The position numbers and the translations under genes were made by a program. The notes beneath the pieces are model-generated. The model did not search any database, was not told the origin of the DNA, and was given only the letters and a program-made list of their open reading frames with translations. This document shows, piece after piece, positions 54,198 to 61,744 of a DNA stretch of 64,000 bases. This DNA comes from Phycisphaerae bacterium (lineage in GTDB: Bacteria > Planctomycetota > Phycisphaerae > SM23-33), in assembly GCA_030745875.1 (NCBI GenBank), contig JASLNT010000122.1, positions 1 through 64,000 on the forward strand, read 5' to 3'. Every line of letters begins with the position of its first letter. The stretch's first letter is position 1.

Positions 54198-55373
54198 ATG
54201 AGAACACACGGACTCCGAACCGCCGCGATCGGCCTGTTGCTTGCCTCCGGATTGCCGCCAGTGCTTCAGGCCGCCGACAAACCGCCCCCACCAGGACGCG
54301 CCGAACGGAAGGTCGAAACGAAACGCAACTCCGCGCTGTTGCGACTCCCAGCCAACACATGGGTGCACCTGAAGCCCCAGCGCAATCCGGCTGCCAGGTC
54401 GTACTCGGGAGTGTGCTATGGTGCGGGCCTGATCTTCTACTTCGGCGGAGGACACCACAGCTACCCGGGCAATGACGTGGAACTCTACGACGTGGCTGAG
54501 GGCAAATGGACTCAAGCCACCGACCCCGAGAACTGGCGAGACGCCCATCGTTGGAAACACGTCTCGGATGCCGACAGGAAGATCATCAGGGGAATCGGCG
54601 GGGGCTGGGGTGTTCCGATCCTCAGTCCGAAGGGGCGCCCTCTTACCGAACACACGTACCAGATGCACGCGTGGTTTCCCGAAGAGAAGGCCTTCTACAT
54701 CAGTCTCACCAGTGGAATGTGGGCGTTCGATCCGGTCAAACGCGCCTGGAGTAAGAAGTGCGACCGGAAGAACATGCCTCGCGGCCGCGACATCCATACG
54801 TGGAACCTGACGTACGATCCCGGCCTCAAAACGCTGGTTTCGATTGTTGTCGCCGGGCCCGGGCGAGGCGTGTTCGTGTTCAATCGCAACACGCGAACAT
54901 GGTCGAAACGCTGCGCCGTACCGGTCAGCAGTTGGAGCGGAGTGTACTCAACCTACGACTCGAAACACAGGAAGCATATCGTATTCGGGGGCCGCCGATG
55001 GTGGACACTCGACACGGCTGTCGGCAAGACCCGGTTCATCGCCTCTCTGGCTGACGCGGTCAAGACCGCCGGACGCCTCGATACCCCCCCGCAGTTGCGA
55101 TCCGTATGTATCGAATACGATCCCCGCAGCACGCACACGCTTGTTGCGGTGAAGGTCAAGAACACACAACTCTGGGCCTATGACGCCGCCAGGAACAAGT
55201 GGTCGGAAGCGACCATGGCGGGCCAGCGGCCGACAGGGAACATCGCTTGGGATCTGCTCGTGTATTCGCCGGAACATCACTGCTTCCTGCTGCCGAACAT
55301 CGTGGGTGTCCAGGGCGCATTGGCCAAGGGACTGTACGCTTTCCGTTACGTTCCCTCCAAGCCAACCAAGTGA
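54198..55373 (+). CDS. secreted kelch-like beta-propeller protein (391 aa)
   Basis: A 391-residue protein with a signal peptide (MRTHGLRTAAIGLLLASG then an Ala/Asp region near residue 27). Blades are kelch-like: YGAGLIFYFGGGHHSYPGND, YDVAEGKWTQATDPENW, FDPVKRAWSKKCD, TYDSKHRKHIVFGGRRWWTLDT, YDAARNKWSEATMAGQRP, which alternate Gly-Gly with aromatic and a following Trp as in galactose-oxidase-like kelch repeats. The catalytic Tyr-Cys pair of galactose oxidase is not obvious. It is the last plus-strand gene of the block, with no clear terminator. Confidence 0.72.
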   Translation: MRTHGLRTAAIGLLLASGLPPVLQAADKPPPPGRAERKVETKRNSALLRLPANTWVHLKPQRNPAARSYSGVCYGAGLIFYFGGGHHSYPGNDVELYDVAEGKWTQATDPENWRDAHRWKHVSDADRKIIRGIGGGWGVPILSPKGRPLTEHTYQMHAWFPEEKAFYISLTSGMWAFDPVKRAWSKKCDRKNMPRGRDIHTWNLTYDPGLKTLVSIVVAGPGRGVFVFNRNTRTWSKRCAVPVSSWSGVYSTYDSKHRKHIVFGGRRWWTLDTAVGKTRFIASLADAVKTAGRLDTPPQLRSVCIEYDPRSTHTLVAVKVKNTQLWAYDAARNKWSEATMAGQRPTGNIAWDLLVYSPEHHCFLLPNIVGVQGALAKGLYAFRYVPSKPTK

Positions 55374-55448
55374 GTGGCTGGTCTTGTAAGGACTAACGCT
55401 CGCGCGTGGCGGGATTCGAAGCTGTAACGTTCGATTCCGCAGAACACG

Positions 55449-55536
55449 GCGGACGTCTCCAGCCGCCCTCCCCCCCCATCGAACCGTAACGCTGTCAACA
55501 AACTCGACAATGACGAAACCCCGCCGTTGCGAATCG
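55449..55536. repeat. imperfect intergenic repeat, copy B
   Basis: A GGCGG/CCGCC hairpin (55449-55453 with 55463-55467) is followed by a C run, GAACCGTAACGC, TCAACAAACT (55495-55504) and CCCCGCCG. It parallels copy A at 53962-54037. Both flank the kelch-like gene. Confidence 0.4.
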
Positions 55537-55795
55537 TCTCGGCCGCTGGGTAGTTACGCTTTCCGGACTGGCGGGGGCTGGTGGCTGGGATGCATCGGGC
55601 CAATTAATCCCCTGATATCAACAGATCATTTGCTTCCGTAACCTGTCGGCATCGTTAGCCCGGCTTGCCGATTTGCACCCGGACGCAATTGAGCCCTGCT
55701 TATCAACCAGAATGATGCAATACTCTGGTGAATATGCGTCTATGTGGGCGATTCAGGCTGCGATAATATCGTACATCAATGATGTAATATAGTTG

Positions 55796-55830
55796 AAAAG
55801 CGGGCGAGCCTACAGGAGCAGGCCCGCCCG
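55796..55830 (-). terminator. Rho-independent terminator of the PEP-CTERM repeat protein
   Basis: On the minus strand CGGGCGGGCCT and AGGCTCGCCCG pair in 10 bp with one mismatch, with an 8-nt loop, followed by CTTTTC. It lies 48 nt beyond the stop at 55879. Confidence 0.75.
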
Positions 55831-55878
55831 AGATTGATAACCCGCGTGGTCGGCCGCCGCTACGATAAGCGTCTTGGC

Positions 55879-58800
55879 CTAACGTCTTCGTCGTCTCAAG
55901 ATCGCCAGTCCGCCGAGGCCCAGCAGCACTATCGTCGCCGGTTCGGGCGTGGACGCCGTTGCATCCGGAAGAGGGGCGGGCGCTGCGAGATTCACTCCGA
56001 AGTTGCCCCTTAGTAAGACGAAGTCTTCGAGGTCGACCATCCCGTCTTCATTGAAATCAGTATGCCAGTCTCCCGGGCCGCCGAACGCACCGACGAAGGT
56101 ATCGTAGTCCGTGTCATCCACATCCCAGTCGACGTCCGTATCACCGTCCAGCATCCCGATCACGCTGATTTCCCCGTCTGAGTACAACCCCGAAGTGTCC
56201 CAGGCCCTCCGCCCGGCCAGTTCGGGCAGTTCGATCGCGTCGAACTCAGTACCGTTCAACTCCCCGAAGTCCAGTATGTCGAACGTGTCGCCAATCCCCG
56301 GCGTGAAACCATCGATGAGCGAGACTTGCAGCGTCGCGCCCAACGCGGCGTCGCCGACGAAGATGATCTCATCGCACTGCCCGAGGCCCGTACCGGCAAG
56401 TTCCATGTTCAGAATCGTCCCGGACCCGAAGTTCACGTTATCGAACGTCATCGTCCCGGGACTGTGTCCGACGCTGATCTCGCCGTACACCGTCGTGTTG
56501 CTGACCGAGCCCGACCCGCTCAGGTCGCCGTAAAGCTTCAGCCCCGAACCGCTGCCTGCGACATCCCCGCCGTCGAGGTCGAGAGGACCGTAGATCGTCC
56601 CGTGGCCTGAGATCACCTGATCGGTCGTCACATCGAGTGTGCTGGTGGTAACGAGCGTTCCGCCGTCCAGATCCGTCGCACCGAACGCGTACGTTCCACC
56701 ATGAATCGTCAGAAGCGCTCCGTCGGCGATAGTGACGGTATGCCGGACAGCCAGGCCGCGCATCTCATCCATCACCACCGTTGATCCCAGCAGCCCGTCA
56801 GGCCCGATTGTCAGTCCGGCGCTGCCGGTGATTTCCAGTACACCCGACCGAAAATCGAGCGTGCCTACCAGATTCAGATTACCCGCAGAGAGCCTCCCGC
56901 CATTTAGCGTCACCTCCGAAGCATCGCCAACTGTCATCGTTCCGGCGACAGACAGGGTCATCCCGGAACCCAGCGCCGGGCTGGCGCCCAGGAATTCGCC
57001 CGGACCTGCAGAGAAATCTCCGGTGAAATGGAGTGTGCCGGACGTGAAGTTCAGCGTGCCTCCATCATTGACCATCGCTGCGGCCGAGACGGTTCCGCCA
57101 CTGACGTTCAGCGTTCCGCCGGACCAGATTCTAAGAGTATCGATCGCGTTGACAGTTCCGCCGTTGCTGACGTTCACCGTACCGCCGGACCAGATATTAA
57201 GAGTATCGATCGCGTCGACAGTTCCGCCGTCGCTGACGGCCAAGACGCCTGTCCCCCCGGCCAGGGTCGATGAACCGCCGATATACAGGCTGCCCGAGTT
57301 CGTCCAGAGCGATCCCGCGCCGTCAACCGTAACCGTCCCGTCCGAGCCGCTCTCGTATCCGATGTACCCTTCGGTGTTTGAAACGCTCCCGCCGCTGACT
57401 ACGTTCAACTCGCCCGTACCTCCCTTGCCAACAGTGAGACTGCTGGAGTTCGCCCAGGACGATCCGTCCCCGTCGACCGTTGCGTTGCCCTCCAAGCCGG
57501 TCGCGTACCCGATGTAGCCGTCGGTGTTCGAAACGCTCCCGCCGCTGACTACGTTCAACTCGGCCCTGCCACCATCTCCGACGTAGAGATAGCTGGAGTT
57601 CGTCCAGGACGATCCCGCGCCGTCGACCGTCACCGTCCCGTCCGAGGCGGTGATTTCGAAGCGATCAAAGAATCCGATGCAGCCAAAGGTGTTCGAAACA
57701 CTCCCGCCGTTCAGCACGTTCAACTCGCCCGTACTGTCGCTGCCGACGTAGAGATAGCTGGAGTTCGTCCAGGACGATCCGTCGCCGTCGACCGTCACCG
57801 TGCCGTCCGACACGGTCGTCTCGAAGATATTATAGAATCCGATGCGGCCTTCGGTGTTCGAAACGCTCCCGCCGTTCAGCACGTTCAACTGGCCCGTACC
57901 AACGTAGCCGACGTAGAGATGGCGAGAGTTCGTCCAGGTCGATCCCGCGCCGTCGACCGTCACCGTGCCGTCCCCCATCAGCACTAGGTAACCAGAGCCG
58001 ATGTAGCCATCGGTGTTCGAAACGCTCCCGCCGCTGACTACGTTCAACTCGCCCGTACCCGAGTAGCCGACGACGAGCCCCCTGGAATTCGTCCAGGACG
58101 ATCCGTCGCCGTCGACCGTCACCGTACTGCCCAAGTCGCTAAATGCTCCGATGTAGCCGTGGGTGTTCGAAACGCTCCCGCCGCTGACTACGTTCAACTG
58201 GCCCGTACCACCATCTCCGATGCCGAGATCATCGGAGTTCGTCCAGGACGATCCATCGCCATCGACCGTCACCGTGCCGTCAGCGCCGCTGGCGGATCCG
58301 ATCCGCCCGTACCTGGTCGAAACGCTCCCGCCGCTGACTACGTTCAACTCGCCCGTACCCGAATAGCCGACGATGAGATACCTGGAATTCGTCAAGGACG
58401 ATCCGTCGCCGTCGACCGTCACCGTGCCGTCCGAGCTTCTCGCGTATCCGATCCAGACGTTGGTGTTCGAAACGCTCCCGCCGTTGACTACGGTCAACTC
58501 TCCCGTTCCCCCGGCCGAATGCGATGAACCGCCGATGTAGAGATCGCCCGAGTTCGTCCAGGTCGACCCCGCACCGTCGACCGTCGCCGTCCCGTCGGCG
58601 CTGCCGGCGTATCCGATGTAACCGTCAGTGTTCGAAACGCTCCCGCCGCTGACTACGTTCAACTCGCCCGTACCTTCGTTGCCGACATTGAGAGCGCTCG
58701 AGTTCGTCCAGGACGACCCCGCGCCGTCGACCGTCACCGTGCCGTCTGAGCCACTCAAGTATGCGATTATGCCCTTGTCGCTCGAAACGCTCCCGCCGCC

Positions 58801-61344
58801 GACAATGCTCATCGCGCCCGTTGCGTCCGTGCCGACCAGCACCCAACCGCCTGGAAGGTCGAAACCACTGCCGCCGGCGAAGAGCTGACCGCTGGTCACG
58901 TTCACCGTTCCCGAATCCCATACTTTCAGCAGCGACCCGGCTAGAACCACACCACTGTTCTGCAGGGTCAGCAGCCCGGTCCCGCCGGCCGACGTGTCGT
59001 CGCCGCCGATGTAGAGACCGCCCGAGTTTGTCCACGTCGATCCGGCGCCGTCCACCGTCGCCGTGCCGCTTGCGCCGACGGACAGGCCAACATAGCCATC
59101 TGTGTTCGAAACACCTCCACCGCCGACGATACTGAGTTCGCCTGCGGCATCCGAGCCGATCGTCAGGCTCCCGTCCGCAGCGGCGGCGGGTCCGCCGACG
59201 ACAACCTTCCCGCTGTTGATCACGTCCACCGTACCTGCGTCCCATACTTTCAGCAGCGAACCGCCTTGAACCACACCACTGTTCTGCAGGGTCAGCAGCC
59301 CGGTCCCGCCGGCCGACGTTTCGCTGCCGCCGACGTAGATACCACCCGAGCTTGTCCACGTCGACCCCGCGCCGTCCACCGTCGCGGCGCCCGACGAACC
59401 GCTTTGCCAGCCCAGACAGCCCGCAGACGATTCCAGATCCAGACCGCCGGAAATCAGCATTGAACCGCTCCCCCGGTAGCCGACGCCCATGGGACCCGAA
59501 CCGTCAGCATCGAGGTTGACTGTGATGTTCTGTCCGGGCTCATTGAGCATCAATGCCTGCGTAAGACCATGCCCGGCGTCGAAGACCAGGTCCACATCGC
59601 TTACCAGACCATTGGTATGGATCACGCCCTCACCGCTCAGATCAGCGGGATCGACCATGAATCCTCCGGTAGTAAGTGTGCCGTCATTGAAGTTGATCCT
59701 GCCGGACGAGCCGGCGGATGCTGATACGTAAGTGGTTTGCCCTACCTCCACGAGCCCGCCGTTGACTACATTCAACTCGCCCGTACCTTCGTTGCCGACG
59801 AGGAGACCGTCGGAGTTCGTCCAGGACGATCCGTCGCCGTCGACCGTCACCGCACCGTCCGAGCCGATTTCGCATCCGATGTATCCGTTGCTGCCCGAAA
59901 CGCTCCCGCCGCCGACAATACTCAGCGTACCTGACGCATCGTAGCCAACAACGAGATCATCACCAACGGTAGGGCTCTGGGCGCCGCTTACGGTGTGCGT
60001 CCCGGCGCCGGTGTTCCCGGCCGCGTGGCCCAGATGAAAACTGGCGACGAACGATGGATCGTCGCCGAACCCTGACAGCGTGTTGAGCCGCAGAACGCTC
60101 CCAGCCGCCTGGGAGAATGTGGCTCCCGAAACAAGTTCCAACGCGTCGGCGGCGACCGCGCCCCCGGCGTTGAGATTCAATGTGCCCGTATCCCATATCT
60201 TGAGCGTCTCGCCGACTCGGACCTCTCCACCGTTCTGCACCGTCAGCAGTCCGGTCCCGCCGGATGACGTTTCGTTGCCGCCGACGTAGAGACCACCGGA
60301 GTTTGTCCACGTTGATCCCGCACCGTCGACCGTCGCCGTCCCCTCGGCGCCGCCGGCGTATCCGATGTACCCTTCGGTGTTCGAAACGCTCCCGCCGTTG
60401 ACTACGTTCAACTCGCCCGTACCTTCGTTGCCGACATTGAGAGCGCTCGAGTTCGTCCAAGACGACCCCGCGCCGTCGACCGTCACCGTACCGTCGGCGC
60501 CGATCGCGTATCCGATGTACCCGGTGGTGTTTGAAATGCTCCCGCCGTTGACAACGTTCAACTCGCCCGTACCTTCGTTGCCGACATTGAGAGCGCTCGA
60601 GTTCGTCCAGGACGACCCCGCGCCATCGACCGTCACCGTGCCGCTGGAGTCTTCCAAGTATCCGATCCAGCAGACTCTGTTCGAAACACTCCCGCCGCCG
60701 ACTATGCTCAACTCGCCGGCGCCATAGAAGCCGGCAATGATATGGACGGAGTTCGTCCAGGACGATCCCGCGCCGTCGACCGTCACCCTGCCGATCACGC
60801 CGCTGGCGTGTCCGAGGTAGCCCCAGGCGTTCGAAACGCTCCCGCCGCCGACCACGTTCAACTCGCCGGCGCCTCCGTCACCGACCCAGAGATCCTGGGA
60901 GTTTGTCCAGGACGATCCCGCGCCGTCGACCGTCACCGTTCCGTCGGCGCCGCCGGCGTGTCCGATGAAGCCATCTTCCCCGGCGAGCGTCCCGCCCTCC
61001 AGAGTCAGGCTTGCGATAGATCCCGCCTGATCCCCAACGATAACGGAATCGGCGGACGTAAGAGTGTACGTATTGCCCTGCATGTTGAAATCGTAGTGGC
61101 CCGATCCGACGGTGGCGCTCAAGTTCGTGGGGCTGCTGTTGAAGGTCACGGTGCGCGACCCGAGCAGGTCGAAAAGGGCTGTATCTCCGCTCAATGGCGG
61201 ACCGGAGGGGTCCCAGGAAGCCGGGGCGTCAAACAGCCCATCGCCGACATCCCAATCGTATTGGCCGGCTCGGGCCGTCGAGGCGCCCAGAATCGCCAAC
61301 ACAACAACACTGCAAATTGCCGGAATCCTCGCACGTTCCTTCAT
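55879..61344 (-). CDS. giant T5SS/PEP-CTERM-associated repeat protein with dockerin-like tail (1821 aa)
   Basis: From ATG 61344 (GGGA 9 nt upstream): a Sec signal about 1-27, then a long region of about 50-residue repeats. I count 18 copies of a TVDGxGSxWTNS core, each with GTGELNVVNGGSVSNT-like and YIGY-like parts, as in the T5SS/PEP-CTERM-associated repeat, a beta-helix fold. Near the C-terminus, DGDTDVDWDVDDTDYD and DFNEDGMVDLEDFV resemble paired dockerin-type calcium loops. The tail TPEPATIVLLGLGGLAILRRRRR is a PEP-CTERM sorting signal (PEP, hydrophobic helix, Arg cluster), removed by an exosortase. It is likely a surface or biofilm matrix protein. No exosortase gene is in the window. Confidence 0.85.
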   Translation of the reverse strand: MKERARIPAICSVVVLAILGASTARAGQYDWDVGDGLFDAPASWDPSGPPLSGDTALFDLLGSRTVTFNSSPTNLSATVGSGHYDFNMQGNTYTLTSADSVIVGDQAGSIASLTLEGGTLAGEDGFIGHAGGADGTVTVDGAGSSWTNSQDLWVGDGGAGELNVVGGGSVSNAWGYLGHASGVIGRVTVDGAGSSWTNSVHIIAGFYGAGELSIVGGGSVSNRVCWIGYLEDSSGTVTVDGAGSSWTNSSALNVGNEGTGELNVVNGGSISNTTGYIGYAIGADGTVTVDGAGSSWTNSSALNVGNEGTGELNVVNGGSVSNTEGYIGYAGGAEGTATVDGAGSTWTNSGGLYVGGNETSSGGTGLLTVQNGGEVRVGETLKIWDTGTLNLNAGGAVAADALELVSGATFSQAAGSVLRLNTLSGFGDDPSFVASFHLGHAAGNTGAGTHTVSGAQSPTVGDDLVVGYDASGTLSIVGGGSVSGSNGYIGCEIGSDGAVTVDGDGSSWTNSDGLLVGNEGTGELNVVNGGLVEVGQTTYVSASAGSSGRINFNDGTLTTGGFMVDPADLSGEGVIHTNGLVSDVDLVFDAGHGLTQALMLNEPGQNITVNLDADGSGPMGVGYRGSGSMLISGGLDLESSAGCLGWQSGSSGAATVDGAGSTWTSSGGIYVGGSETSAGGTGLLTLQNSGVVQGGSLLKVWDAGTVDVINSGKVVVGGPAAAADGSLTIGSDAAGELSIVGGGGVSNTDGYVGLSVGASGTATVDGAGSTWTNSGGLYIGGDDTSAGGTGLLTLQNSGVVLAGSLLKVWDSGTVNVTSGQLFAGGSGFDLPGGWVLVGTDATGAMSIVGGGSVSSDKGIIAYLSGSDGTVTVDGAGSSWTNSSALNVGNEGTGELNVVSGGSVSNTDGYIGYAGSADGTATVDGAGSTWTNSGDLYIGGSSHSAGGTGELTVVNGGSVSNTNVWIGYARSSDGTVTVDGDGSSLTNSRYLIVGYSGTGELNVVSGGSVSTRYGRIGSASGADGTVTVDGDGSSWTNSDDLGIGDGGTGQLNVVSGGSVSNTHGYIGAFSDLGSTVTVDGDGSSWTNSRGLVVGYSGTGELNVVSGGSVSNTDGYIGSGYLVLMGDGTVTVDGAGSTWTNSRHLYVGYVGTGQLNVLNGGSVSNTEGRIGFYNIFETTVSDGTVTVDGDGSSWTNSSYLYVGSDSTGELNVLNGGSVSNTFGCIGFFDRFEITASDGTVTVDGAGSSWTNSSYLYVGDGGRAELNVVSGGSVSNTDGYIGYATGLEGNATVDGDGSSWANSSSLTVGKGGTGELNVVSGGSVSNTEGYIGYESGSDGTVTVDGAGSLWTNSGSLYIGGSSTLAGGTGVLAVSDGGTVDAIDTLNIWSGGTVNVSNGGTVNAIDTLRIWSGGTLNVSGGTVSAAAMVNDGGTLNFTSGTLHFTGDFSAGPGEFLGASPALGSGMTLSVAGTMTVGDASEVTLNGGRLSAGNLNLVGTLDFRSGVLEITGSAGLTIGPDGLLGSTVVMDEMRGLAVRHTVTIADGALLTIHGGTYAFGATDLDGGTLVTTSTLDVTTDQVISGHGTIYGPLDLDGGDVAGSGSGLKLYGDLSGSGSVSNTTVYGEISVGHSPGTMTFDNVNFGSGTILNMELAGTGLGQCDEIIFVGDAALGATLQVSLIDGFTPGIGDTFDILDFGELNGTEFDAIELPELAGRRAWDTSGLYSDGEISVIGMLDGDTDVDWDVDDTDYDTFVGAFGGPGDWHTDFNEDGMVDLEDFVLLRGNFGVNLAAPAPLPDATASTPEPATIVLLGLGGLAILRRRRR
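57290..60960 (-). repeat. coding tandem repeat array (T5SS/PEP-CTERM-associated repeats)
   Basis: About 18 degenerate units (roughly 150 nt each, with a few longer ones) make up most of the gene at 55879-61344. Some neighbouring units are almost identical at DNA level, for example the two SSALNVGNE units and the pair with SYLYVG, which suggests recent duplication or exchange between units. Boundaries are approximate. Confidence 0.7.
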
Positions 61345-61639
61345 AATCGCGTCCCTTTCACCGTACATTTGCTGGATACCAGTACCGGCAAGGCAAGATC
61401 ACGCCCTGCCGAGGCCCTATAAATGCACCCTCTTTGTATGGGAACTCGGCCGGTGCGGCCTGAAGGTAGTGCGAGTGAGCGAGAACGCCCATACCTCTCA
61501 GAAGATATAGCCCTGCCGCTCCCGAAGCGCGCTAGAGCAGTAATATAATATCACGGAATATCCATATCTCCAAGAAGAAACTACCGATAGGAAGTTTGAT
61601 TCCGCGTGACCGTACGTCGGAGGCCCGGGGGTGAGGGGT
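61345..61639. other. space between orphan Tat ORF and repeat-protein gene
   Basis: About 295 nt that should contain the promoter of the repeat-protein gene on the minus strand. I see no convincing -35/-10 pair and no ORF. No continuation of the Tat-signal protein can be recognised in any frame. Confidence 0.4.
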
Positions 61640-61732
61640 TTATTTCGCACCGAATAACTGGTTGCTCATGACGGCTGCGGGTATCGACGCAGCTGCGGCC
61701 TTAAGAAACCTCCGTCGTGGAAGTATATTCAT
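61640..61732 (-). CDS. orphan Tat signal peptide ORF (30 aa)
   Basis: An ATG at 61732 follows AGGAGG with an 8-nt spacer. It encodes 30 residues with a twin-Arg motif PRRRFLKAAAAS, a hydrophobic stretch and an Ala-rich/polar end, then stops at TAA. This is a complete Tat signal peptide with no mature protein. It starts 12 nt after the stop of the PQQ-like gene and must be in the same transcript. Either it is the remnant of an exported enzyme gene lost downstream, or a true small peptide. I cannot see matching coding sequence after the stop. Confidence 0.55.
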   Translation of the reverse strand: MNILPRRRFLKAAAASIPAAVMSNQLFGAK

Positions 61733-61744
61733 TACCTGTACCTC

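Larger units (their letters stand above)
55374..55878. other. gene-free convergent interval
   Basis: About 500 nt between the kelch-like gene (plus) and the repeat-protein gene (minus). It holds copy B of an imperfect repeat and the minus-strand terminator. The AT-rich part near 55720-55795 has no visible promoter or ORF of note. Confidence 0.5.

Noticed and set aside
55410..55450. Sequence GTTCGATTC resembles the T-loop of a tRNA.
   Set aside because: No T-stem pairing around it and no D- or anticodon arm at correct distances.
56111..60727. Several plus-strand ORFs within the repeat-protein gene with repeated Pro/Ser/Thr-rich translations.
   Set aside because: They are antisense images of the repeats, lack ribosome binding sites, and repeat only because the sense strand repeats.
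57290..60960. Tandem repeats considered as a CRISPR array.
   Set aside because: Repeat units are about 150 nt, divergent, code for protein throughout, and no cas genes are present.
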